This document shows positions 1 through 5,544 of a stretch of 5,544 nt of DNA, one piece after another (the first letter of the stretch is position 1; each line of letters starts with the position of its first letter). The notes under the pieces were generated by a model. That model did not search any database and was not told the DNA's origin. It was given only the letters and a program-made list of their open reading frames with translations. The translations under genes and the position numbers were made by a program. Source of the stretch: an uncultured Mycoplasmataceae bacterium (GTDB lineage Bacteria; Bacillota_I; Bacilli_A; Mycoplasmatales; Mycoplasmoidaceae); assembly GCA_949283985.1 (NCBI GenBank), contig CASDUM010000080.1, positions 1 through 5,544 on the forward strand, written 5' to 3'.

Positions 1-83
1 CCAAGCCTGGTTGAAGGGATCGGTCTTGAAAACCGAAAGGTGGTGAAAGCTGCGCGGGGGTTCGAATCCCTCATCCTCCGCCA
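1..83 (+). tRNA. tRNA-Ser(UGA), 5' end outside the window
   Basis: This is the 3' part of a class II tRNA; the 5' acceptor strand lies before position 1. The anticodon stem 20-24/32-36 closes a 7-nt loop with anticodon TGA at 27-29, which would read UCN serine codons. The long variable arm (about 37-55), the discriminator G at 80 and the encoded CCA at 81-83 all fit serine. The T-loop is a normal TTCGAAT. It is the first visible member of a tightly packed tRNA cluster that probably starts upstream. The variable-arm base pairs were not resolved in detail. Confidence 0.95.
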
Positions 84-90
84 TTTTTAT

Positions 91-166
<76 letters not shown>

Positions 167-171
167 ATTAT

Positions 172-247
172 GGTCCCGTGGTGTAGTGATTAACATGCCT
201 CTCTGTCACAGAGGAGATCGCGGGTTTGACTCCCGTCGGGACCGCCA
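172..247 (+). tRNA. tRNA-Asp(GUC)
   Basis: The acceptor stem GGTCCCG/CGGGACC (172-178/237-243) is perfectly paired. Anticodon GTC is at 205-207 within stem CCTCT/AGAGG. Discriminator G is at 244 and CCA at 245-247. All arms fold, with G-U closing pairs in the D and T stems. The D-loop (185-192) reads AGTGATTA, so position 19 is A instead of G. The T-loop (225-231) reads TTTGACT, so position 56 is T instead of C. Both partners of the normally near-invariant G19:C56 elbow pair have therefore changed to a potential A19:U56 pair. The other three tRNAs here keep G19 and C56. The otherwise intact fold argues that the gene is functional. Confidence 0.96.
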
Positions 248-251
248 TTAT

Positions 252-327
<76 letters not shown>

Positions 328-343
328 TTAAAAGAAAAAATAT

Positions 344-378
344 AAATTACTCTACAGATAAAGTAGAGTAATTTTATT
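344..378 (+). terminator. Intrinsic terminator of the tRNA cluster
   Basis: A perfect 12-bp stem (344-355 with 363-374) closes a 7-nt loop (AGATAAA). The core is ACTCTAC/GTAGAGT. The descending arm runs into TTTT (372-375) and further T-rich sequence. An A-rich stretch lies just before the stem, so the hairpin could also stop transcription from the other strand, although no convergent gene is visible. It sits between tRNA-Phe and plsX and would end the tRNA transcript. The T-tract is interrupted, so some read-through into plsX is plausible. Confidence 0.8.
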
Positions 379-384
379 ATTAAT

Positions 385-390
385 AAGGAG
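385..390 (+). promoter_or_regulatory. plsX ribosome binding site
   Basis: AAGGAG, six bases before the ATG at 397, is a near-perfect Shine-Dalgarno sequence and fixes the plsX start. It begins only about seven bases after the end of the terminator above. Confidence 0.85.
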
Positions 391-396
391 CATAAA

Positions 397-1371
397 ATGA
401 AAATAGCCGTTGATGTTATGGGTTTTGAAAACCCTGTTTTTGAAGCTGTAAGTGCTTGTGAAAAGTTGGTTAAGAAATATTCTGAATTAGAAATAATTTT
501 AGTAGGAGATGAATCGAAAATTCTAAAATCTTTAAAATCTAAAGAAAGAATTGAGATAATAGATACAAAAGTTTTTATTAATCAAAGTGATGAAGTATTC
601 ACCGCTATTAGAAAAAAAGACTCATCAATGTCACTTGCTATTGATCAAGTTGTAAATAAAAAAGCTGATGCTGTTGTTTCGGCTGGTTCAACAGCTTGTT
701 ATGTAGCATTGACATATTCAAAATTAGGATTAATTAAAAATATCTCTAAACCTGCTTTCACGCCACTAGTACCAACTGCAAAAGGAATTCCTTTAGTTTG
801 ATCTGATGTTGGTGCAAATAAAGTTTGTGATGAAAATGATTTAGTTTGTTTTGCTAAATTAGCTTCTGTAGCTTCTGAAGTTATTTTAGATATAAAGGAA
901 CCTAAAGTTGCATTATTGAATATCGGAACTGAAGAATACAAAGGATTAGATTTTATAGTTGAAGCAAATAAGATTCTAAAAAATGAAAAGAAAATTAATT
1001 ATATTGGTTATTTAGAATCAAGAGAAATTCTTTTTGGAAGAACAAATGTACTAGTGTCTGATGGTTTTACTGGAAATATAGCTTTAAAAGCGCTTGAAGG
1101 TACATTCAAAGCTGTTGCTAACCAAATGAAGAGAGATTTCAAAAAACCTTCAGGCTGATTAGGTGCATTATTTTCTTTAAATGTAGTAAGAAAATTAAAG
1201 AAGACATTTGATTATAAAAATAATGCTGGCGCAATTGTTTTAGGATTAAATGGTTTAGCCGTTAAAACACATGGTTCAGCTGATGAACAACAATTTATTT
1301 CTACAATTGAGCTAACGATTAAATGTATAAAAGATGATTTAATGGGAAAAATTAAAAAGATTAAATTCTAA
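397..1371 (+). CDS. plsX: Phosphate acyltransferase PlsX (acyl-ACP:phosphate)
   Basis: This encodes 324 residues in genetic code 4, close to the usual PlsX length of about 330. PlsX is a peripheral-membrane or soluble enzyme that converts acyl-ACP and phosphate to acyl-phosphate and ACP, feeding PlsY in phospholipid synthesis. Family landmarks, in order, are the N-terminal DVMGFEN (6-12, where most bacteria have DAMGGD), SAGST (95-99), SDVGAN (136-141), LNIG (174-177), YIGYLESREIL (202-212) and SDGFTGN (221-227). W135 and W254 are both TGA (799 and 1156), so under the standard code the gene would look broken into pieces; the continuous homology shows it is intact. The start has a strong RBS. 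The stop TAA shares its last base with the ATG of rnc. Mollicutes often lack fatty-acid synthesis, so here the enzyme may mainly link imported fatty acids (acyl-phosphate) with ACP; that role is inference. Confidence 0.94.
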
Positions 1372-2054
1372 TGAAAGATATTAACGAATTATTAAGAAGA
1401 TGTGGAATATCTTCTAAGAAAAAACATTTATACATTGAAGCACTTACTCACGGTAGTTATGCAAATGAATCAGAAGATAATGTTAAAAATTATCAAAGAT
1501 TAGAAATTTTAGGAGATGCAATTGTTCAAAAGTTAATTACTGAATATTTTTATAAAAAATATCCAGAATTTAGTGATGCTGATATAAGTAGTGTTAGAAA
1601 AAAACTTGTCCAATCATCTACAATGATTAAAGCATCTAATGAATTAGACTTAATTAGCTATGCACTTCTAGGAAAAGGTATTAACATTGAAAAAGATACT
1701 AAAAAAATTAGAGAAGATATATTTGAATCATTTATAGGTGCAATCTATTTAGATCAAGGTGAAAATAAATGTTTTCAAATATTAAATCGAACATTAATCA
1801 AATATTTTTTAAAAAATGAACTTAATGATGTTAATGATTATAAATCAACTCTTCAAGAGTTTTTTCAAACGAATGAAGGTTTTACTAAAAACAAAATTCA
1901 ATATAAATTAATTTCAAATGATAACAATATTTTTATAGTTGAACTAGTCTTTAATGAAATTACATATGGAGTTGGTGAAGGAAAAACAAAAAAAGAAGCC
2001 GAACAAAATGCAGCTAAAAATGCATTATCAAAATGTAACAATAAATTATCATAA
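1371..2054 (+). CDS. rnc: Ribonuclease III
   Basis: This encodes 227 residues, the normal size for bacterial RNase III, a cytosolic Mg-dependent endonuclease that cuts double-stranded RNA in rRNA precursors and some mRNAs. The N-terminal catalytic domain (about 1-150) carries the signature QRLEILGDAIV at 42-52, with metal and catalytic residues E45 and D49, and the second acidic pair D116 and E119 in REDIFESFIGA. The first position of the signature is Q42, where E. coli has Glu. A C-terminal dsRNA-binding domain spans about 155-224 and ends in the typical GEGKTKKEAEQNAAKNAL helix. The ATG overlaps the plsX stop (TAATG) and has no good Shine-Dalgarno of its own, so translation is probably coupled to plsX. 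R140 is encoded by CGA, a rare exception to AGA here. There are no tryptophans. Confidence 0.96.
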   Translation: MKDINELLRRCGISSKKKHLYIEALTHGSYANESEDNVKNYQRLEILGDAIVQKLITEYFYKKYPEFSDADISSVRKKLVQSSTMIKASNELDLISYALLGKGINIEKDTKKIREDIFESFIGAIYLDQGENKCFQILNRTLIKYFLKNELNDVNDYKSTLQEFFQTNEGFTKNKIQYKLISNDNNIFIVELVFNEITYGVGEGKTKKEAEQNAAKNALSKCNNKLS

Positions 2055-2079
2055 TAAAATGTTGTTTTATTTAAATAAA

Positions 2080-2106
2080 TTAGCACTTTAATGCTTAATG
2101 TGATAA
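2080..2106 (+). promoter_or_regulatory. CIRCE operator (HrcA binding site), degenerate
   Basis: The left half TTAGCACTT (2080-2088) matches the CIRCE consensus TTAGCACTC at 8 of 9 bases. After exactly the canonical 9-base spacer (2089-2097), the right half ATGTGATAA (2098-2106) matches GAGTGCTAA at 6 of 9, and matches the reverse complement of the left half at 7 of 9. The element lies 24 bases before dnaJ, a classical HrcA target, and overlaps the predicted promoter. Established knowledge: HrcA represses chaperone genes through CIRCE, and mycoplasma CIRCE copies are often imperfect. HrcA itself is not encoded in this window. Confidence 0.75.
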
Positions 2107-2107
2107 T
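2102..2107 (+). promoter_or_regulatory. Extended -10 promoter of the dnaJ operon
   Basis: GATAAT matches TATAAT at 5 of 6 bases and is preceded directly by TGT (2099-2101), giving the TGN extended -10 motif. A weak -35-like TTAGCA lies 16 bases upstream at 2080-2085. The -10 falls inside the right half of the CIRCE element, so bound HrcA would block RNA polymerase. Transcription would start near 2114, giving a leader of under 20 nt that still contains the RBS AAAAGGA (2118-2124). Confidence 0.6.
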
Positions 2108-2130
2108 ATATAAAAATAAAAGGAATATTT

Positions 2131-3282
2131 ATGAGTAGAGATTATTATGAAATATTAGGTGTTTCCAAAGATGCAAGCGAACAAGAAATAAAAAAAGCTT
2201 TTAGAAAAAAAGCTATGGAATATCACCCAGATAGAAATAAAGCTCCAGATGCCGAGGAAAAATTTAAAGAAGTAGCAAATGCATATGAAGTACTATCAGA
2301 TCCTCAAAAAAGAAAAATGTATGACCAATATGGAGAAGCTGGTGTAAATGGTCAAGGTTTTGGTGGAACATCTTTTGATGGATTTTCATTTGAAGACATA
2401 ATTAATCAATTTTTTGGAGATGGTGGTTTTTCTAGCATATTTGAAGGTTTTGAAGGGTTTGGTAGTTTTGGTGGTTTTGGAGGTCAAAGAAGAGGACAAC
2501 AGGACAATATCATCCATATTCAACAAGATATCACTACAATTGAATCAATCACAGGCTGTTCTAAATCAATTGATATTAATTACAAAAAGAAATGTAATAC
2601 ATGTAATGGTACAGGTGCAAAAAATGTACCCAACTCTAAAAAAACATGTTCATCTTGTAATGGTAAAGGTAGAACAATAATCCAGCAAAGAACAATTTTA
2701 GGAACAATTCAAACCGAAACAATTTGTCAAAGATGTGATGGCTCTGGTGAGGAAATCATTAATAAATGTGACACATGTAATGGTAAAAAATTTATCAATT
2801 CAACCGAAAATATCAATATTGATATTCCAGCTGGAATTTCAACAGGTGAAACAATGGTTGTTGAAGGTCATGGAAATGAAACAAATAATTCAAGAGGATC
2901 ATTGTATATTACATTTAATGTTCTTCCTTCAAATATTTTTGAAGTTAATAGAAATGAAGTTTATGTAAAAATATTAGTTGATCCAATTGCAGCAATAACT
3001 GGATGTAAGGTTGAAGTTCCAACTCCTTATGGAATTGAAAAAATAGAAATTCCTCAATATACTAAACCTTTTGATAAAATCATAATAAGAGATAAAGGAA
3101 TAAATGGTAAAGGAAAACTATTAAGAACAAGAGGTGATTTAATAGGAATTGTTGAATATACAAAACCTAAAAAAATGACACATTCTGAAATAGAACAATT
3201 AAAGAAATTTATCTCGGTTAATAATTCTGAGTTAGATCATTATTTATTAAAAGCTAAAAGAGAAATCAATACAAAAAATTAA
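2131..3282 (+). CDS. dnaJ: Chaperone DnaJ (type I Hsp40)
   Basis: This encodes 383 residues, full length for a class A J-protein. In the cytosol it delivers unfolded clients to DnaK and stimulates its ATPase. The J-domain (about 1-70) has the essential HPD at 32-34 in YHPDRN and ends in YDQYGEAG. A Gly/Phe-rich linker covers about 71-125. The zinc-binding region follows with four CxxC pairs: C155/C158, C173/C176, C199/C202 and C213/C216. The first three are full CxxCxGxG repeats. The fourth reads CDTCNGKK and lacks the last Gly, but all eight zinc cysteines are present. The client-binding beta domains and dimerisation segment occupy about 225-383. The RBS AAAAGGA lies 6 nt before the ATG. It is the first gene of a probable dnaJ-grpE-pepA unit under CIRCE control; dnaK is not adjacent. 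Confidence 0.97.
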   Translation: MSRDYYEILGVSKDASEQEIKKAFRKKAMEYHPDRNKAPDAEEKFKEVANAYEVLSDPQKRKMYDQYGEAGVNGQGFGGTSFDGFSFEDIINQFFGDGGFSSIFEGFEGFGSFGGFGGQRRGQQDNIIHIQQDITTIESITGCSKSIDINYKKKCNTCNGTGAKNVPNSKKTCSSCNGKGRTIIQQRTILGTIQTETICQRCDGSGEEIINKCDTCNGKKFINSTENINIDIPAGISTGETMVVEGHGNETNNSRGSLYITFNVLPSNIFEVNRNEVYVKILVDPIAAITGCKVEVPTPYGIEKIEIPQYTKPFDKIIIRDKGINGKGKLLRTRGDLIGIVEYTKPKKMTHSEIEQLKKFISVNNSELDHYLLKAKREINTKN

Positions 3283-3286
3283 GGAG
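3281..3286 (+). promoter_or_regulatory. grpE RBS overlapping the dnaJ stop
   Basis: AAGGAG starts on the second base of the dnaJ TAA (3280-3282) and lies 7 bases before the grpE ATG at 3294. It fixes the grpE start. A ribosome finishing dnaJ would be placed directly on this site, suggesting coupled translation. Confidence 0.8.
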
Positions 3287-3293
3287 AAGACTT

Positions 3294-3935
3294 ATGCCAG
3301 TTAAATCAAGAACAAATAATAATGAAAATAAAGATGTTAAAGATGCAATTAATAAAGGTAATGCTGTAAAGCAACCACCTCCAATTAATAATAATGTAAG
3401 AGTTGATAACAATCAAGAATACAAAAAATTAATTGAAGAAAAAGACAAGAAAATTAAAGAATTAACTGAACAAGTAAATTCATTAAACCAAAATTTTAAA
3501 GAAGAATTAGAAAAAAGAGCTAAATTAGCTCAAGAGCAATTAGATAAAAAAGTTGCAGAAATATCATCAAAATATGCTGCTGAAGCTGCTGAAAATAAAA
3601 AATATGCAATTAAAGATAATGCAGAAGAATTAATTGATATTATTAGTCAAATTAATAATGTTATTGCATCAAGTGAAAATGTTGATAATCCTGCTGTTAA
3701 AAATTATGTTGTAGGATTTAAACTATATATGAACATGTTTGATAATTTATTATTAAATATGGGAATTAAGGAAATTCCAATTAAAGTTGGTGATGCTTTT
3801 GATCATAACAAAATGGAAGCAATTGATACTGAAAAATCAAATGTTAAATCAAACCATGTATCAAAGATAGTTAAAAAAGGTTATACATTACATGACAGAG
3901 TAATTGTATATGCTCAAGTAATAGTTGGTAAATAG
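3294..3935 (+). CDS. grpE: Nucleotide exchange factor GrpE
   Basis: This encodes 213 residues. GrpE is a cytosolic dimer that releases ADP from DnaK and so completes the DnaK-DnaJ cycle. Residues 1-41 are polar, Asn/Lys-rich and probably disordered. Residues about 42-124 form a long charged helix (many E/K/Q with heptad-like L, I and V), the dimer stalk, including KKYAI at 101-105. The C-terminal beta domain (about 160-213) carries the family signature: VGDAFDHNKMEAI at 164-176 and IVKKGYTLHDRV at 192-203. The segment after it reads VIVYAQVIV, where many GrpE proteins have the R-P-A form. The gene lies 11 nt after dnaJ with an RBS in the dnaJ stop, and 9 nt before the aminopeptidase gene. There are no tryptophans. 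Confidence 0.93.
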   Translation: MPVKSRTNNNENKDVKDAINKGNAVKQPPPINNNVRVDNNQEYKKLIEEKDKKIKELTEQVNSLNQNFKEELEKRAKLAQEQLDKKVAEISSKYAAEAAENKKYAIKDNAEELIDIISQINNVIASSENVDNPAVKNYVVGFKLYMNMFDNLLLNMGIKEIPIKVGDAFDHNKMEAIDTEKSNVKSNHVSKIVKKGYTLHDRVIVYAQVIVGK

Positions 3936-3938
3936 GAG
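3934..3938 (+). promoter_or_regulatory. pepA RBS overlapping the grpE stop
   Basis: AGGAG shares AG with the grpE stop codon TAG (3933-3935) and ends 6 bases before the ATG at 3945. This supports that start and tight coupling with grpE. Confidence 0.75.
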
Positions 3939-3944
3939 TAAAAT

Positions 3945-5288
3945 ATGTCAGATAAAAAAACATTAGTTGCTATATCTATAAGCAGCGATTTAAACACAGA
4001 TTCAAAAAAAGTTTTTGAAACATTTGAAAAAGAAGAAAAAATTTATTTTGCAATGCCTACAAATATGATTGAAGCTGATGTTCCTTTATATACATCAAGA
4101 ATTCATAATTATTTTAAAGGTTTAAAAAAATCAATTAAAGTAGATGTTGACAGTTTTGCATCTTTTAAAAATGAGAATTTAAAAAGATGTTCTTTAGTTG
4201 TAAACTTGATTTGTGCAATGAAATTCTTTGAAAAAGATCCGTTCACGATGAAAACAAAAGATATTAATGAATATAATCATGAATTAGTATATAGTGATGA
4301 ACATTCTGAATGTGTTAGAAAAGCATTAAATATTGCTGAATCTCAATTCTTTTGTAGAAGACTTCAAGATACACCGAGTGATATTATCAATCCTATAACT
4401 TTTGTTGAAAATGTTATAAAAGAATTTGAACAAGTTAAAGATAAAGTAACAATTAGAGTCATGGATAAAAAAGAATTAGAAGAAAAAGGAATGAATCTTA
4501 TTCTTGCTGTTAACAAAGGAAGTGTTATTGAACCAAGATTTATGACTATAGAATATAGAAATTCTAGTTCTAATGAATTATATGCATATGTTGGAAAAGG
4601 TATAACATATGATTCTGGTGGAATGAGTTTAAAACCATCATCAGCAATGAGATGAATGAAATATGATATGTCAGGTGCAGCAATTGTTGCATCAACAGTT
4701 CTAGCTTTAGCTAAAAACAGTGTTCAAACAAATGTTGTAGCTGTTATTCCTTTAACAGAAAACATGTTAAGTCCAACAGCTGTAAGACCTGATGATATTG
4801 TTAAGTCATATTCAGGACTAACAGTTGAAATTGATAATACTGATGCTGAAGGAAGATTAATTCTTGCTGATGCATTAACTTATGCATCAAAAGATTTAAA
4901 AGCTACTAAAATTTTTGATGTAGCTACATTAACAGGGGCAATGGTTTTCTCGTTAGGAGATACATTCTCTGGATGTTGATCAACTTCTGATTTAGATTGA
5001 AAATTAGTAAACAAATCTGCAAATAGAGGTGGTGAATTTGTTTGAAGACTTCCTTTTCATGAAGACTTTTTGAAACCTTTAAAATCTGACTTAGCTGATT
5101 TTAAAAATTCATCAAATGATAGAAATGCAGGTTCTTCAAGAGCTGCATGTTTCCTAAAAGAGTTTACATTAGGGACTAATTATGTTCACTTTGATGTTGC
5201 AGCAACAGCTGATAAAAATGATAGAGGTCAAGGTGTATTAATCAAAACGTTATATAGAATAGCTCTAGATAGTTTCAATGAACATTAA
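3945..5288 (+). CDS. pepA: Leucyl aminopeptidase, peptidase family M17
   Basis: This encodes 447 residues in genetic code 4, slightly short of the usual 450-500. It is a cytosolic two-metal exopeptidase, normally hexameric, that removes N-terminal residues from peptides. The N-terminal part (about 1-150) is divergent, as is normal for M17. The catalytic domain is well conserved. By alignment with E. coli PepA, metal ligands K218 and D223 lie in GKGITYDSGG, D241 in MKYDMSGAA, and D300 and E302 in NTDAEGRL; catalytic K230 (LKP) and R304 are also present. W237, W345, W352 and W367 are all TGA (4653, 4977, 4998, 5043), so the standard code would wrongly break the gene. Being third after dnaJ and grpE behind a CIRCE suggests heat induction and a role in recycling peptides from proteolysis, which is inference. 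Mollicutes may carry more than one M17 enzyme, so the symbol is by family. Confidence 0.95.
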
Positions 5289-5370
5289 AAGAATTTTATT
5301 GATAGTAATTTTTGTAATTTTAGATGTTGCAATAATTGTTGGCACTTCTATATTATTAACGATGATATAA
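5278..5370 (+). CDS. Possible 30-residue membrane peptide
   Basis: This ORF starts at an ATG inside the end of the aminopeptidase gene, overlapping it by 11 nt in another frame, and stops with TAA at 5368-5370. The peptide reads MNIKRILLIVIFVILDVAII and then VGTSILLTMI: a short basic start (K4, R5) followed by about 24 mainly hydrophobic residues, like a single transmembrane helix with one internal Asp (D16). It lies before the operon terminator, so it would be on the same mRNA. There is no Shine-Dalgarno, so expression would need coupling to the upstream stop. T-rich DNA easily gives hydrophobic codons and an ORF this short can arise by chance, so this is a candidate only. I recognise no family. 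Confidence 0.25.
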   Translation: MNIKRILLIVIFVILDVAIIVGTSILLTMI

Positions 5371-5386
5371 AATTAATAAACACTTT

Positions 5387-5428
5387 ATATGAAATATTCT
5401 TAAAAATAAAGGATATTTCATATTTTTT
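5387..5428 (+). terminator. Intrinsic terminator of the dnaJ-grpE-pepA unit
   Basis: A 13-bp stem (5387-5399 with 5411-5423, one T-G wobble) around an 11-nt A-rich loop runs into six Ts (5423-5428). The stem core is ATGAAAT/ATTTCAT. This is a textbook factor-independent terminator, about 100 nt after the aminopeptidase stop and 16 nt after the possible small ORF. Confidence 0.9.
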
Positions 5429-5544
5429 ATTGTCAAAAACTAAAAAAAGTTCAAAAAAAGTACATAAAAAGTCTTGAATTTTTCCTAAATTTGTCCAAAA
5501 TTCATAATTTTACATAAAAATTTCCTTTATTATAAGTGAGGGAA
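5429..5544. other. Gene-free AT-rich tail
   Basis: No coding region or RNA gene is visible on either strand after the terminator. The stretch is rich in A-tracts and T-tracts and contains the ten-base TACATAAAAA twice (5461-5470 and 5511-5520), plus TTGTC followed by an A-run twice (5430 and 5491). Apart from the candidate promoter near the end I can assign nothing to it. It is probably the upstream region of the next gene. Confidence 0.5.
5509..5536 (+). promoter_or_regulatory. Candidate promoter for a gene beyond the window
   Basis: TTTACA (5509-5514) matches the -35 consensus at 5 of 6 bases and TATAAG (5531-5536) matches the -10 at 5 of 6, with a 16-base spacer. An overlapping alternative -10 is TATTAT at 5528-5533. 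It is the only good sigma-70-like pair in the gene-free tail and points downstream, with a start expected near 5543. Such matches are common by chance in AT-rich DNA. Confidence 0.4.

Noticed and set aside
699..941. Antisense open frame of 80 codons on the minus strand inside plsX
   Set aside because: It lies wholly inside a conserved gene, has no family features, and is expected by chance.
799..1158. plsX appears split by in-frame TGA codons at 799 and 1156, as if a pseudogene
   Set aside because: Homology runs straight through both sites in one frame and total length is normal. TGA is Trp in this genetic code.
1371..1560. Q42 in RNase III, where E. coli has the catalytic-site Glu38, as a sign of inactivity
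   Set aside because: Other bacterial RNase III proteins also carry Gln here, and the key residues E45, D49, D116 and E119 are all present.
2053..2071. Hairpin AATAAAA/TTTTATT at the end of rnc as a possible terminator
   Set aside because: Only seven A:T pairs with no G:C and it overlaps the stop codon; too weak to call. Termination of plsX-rnc is therefore unclear and some read-through to dnaJ is possible.
1898..2086. Antisense open frame of 62 codons over the end of rnc
   Set aside because: It covers the conserved dsRNA-binding domain on the other strand; no RBS or recognisable motif.
2414..2968. Two alternate-frame open stretches (2414-2680 and 2735-2968) inside dnaJ
   Set aside because: They are +2 frame shadows of the Gly/Phe and zinc-finger repeats, whose repetitive codons keep the other frame open.
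3294..3420. Asn/Lys-rich start of grpE as possible foreign or fused sequence
   Set aside because: Low-complexity, variable N-terminal extensions are normal for GrpE, and base composition matches the neighbours.
4653..5045. Four in-frame TGA codons in the aminopeptidase gene, suggesting frameshift or decay
   Set aside because: The frame is unchanged, all seven metal and catalytic residues are present around them, and TGA is read as Trp.

Overview
The window comes from a mollicute (Mycoplasma/Ureaplasma/Spiroplasma relatives) that uses genetic code 4. The DNA is strongly AT-rich. Two well-conserved proteins, PlsX and a leucyl aminopeptidase, stay in frame only if TGA is read as tryptophan. All six tryptophan codons in the window are TGA (799, 1156, 4653, 4977, 4998, 5043) and I found no in-frame TGG. 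Arginine is almost always AGA. Every gene lies on the + strand. I cannot name the species from the sequence alone.

Layout. Positions 1-327 hold the 3' end of a tRNA cluster: Ser(UGA, 5' end outside the window), initiator Met(CAU), Asp(GUC) and Phe(GAA). All four encode CCA, and the gaps are only 4-7 nt. A strong hairpin at 344-378 ends the cluster. Then come plsX (397-1371) and rnc (1371-2054), which overlap by one base at TAATG. A 76-nt gap follows, holding a degenerate but convincing CIRCE/HrcA operator overlapped by an extended -10 promoter. It leads into dnaJ (2131-3282), grpE (3294-3935) and an M17 leucyl aminopeptidase gene (3945-5288), packed with 9-11 nt between them. A possible 30-codon membrane peptide ORF overlaps the aminopeptidase stop codon. 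A canonical intrinsic terminator (5387-5428) closes the unit. The last 116 nt contain no gene but have a plausible promoter pointing out of the window.

How the genes fit together. The first half is housekeeping: tRNAs, an acyl-phosphate enzyme for phospholipid synthesis, and RNase III. The plsX-rnc adjacency is a remnant of the bacterial fatty-acid/rnc cluster. The second half looks like a heat-shock unit: the two DnaK co-chaperones, without dnaK itself, plus a cytosolic peptidase that could recycle peptides from degraded protein. All of it would be under HrcA if the CIRCE call is right.

I see no mobile element, CRISPR array, defence system or clearly new multi-gene system. The most interesting details are small: a paired G19:C56 to A19:U56 change in tRNA-Asp, a non-canonical anticodon stem in the initiator tRNA, the CIRCE in front of dnaJ-grpE-pepA, the lack of room for a plsX promoter behind the tRNA terminator, and the overlapping micro-ORF.
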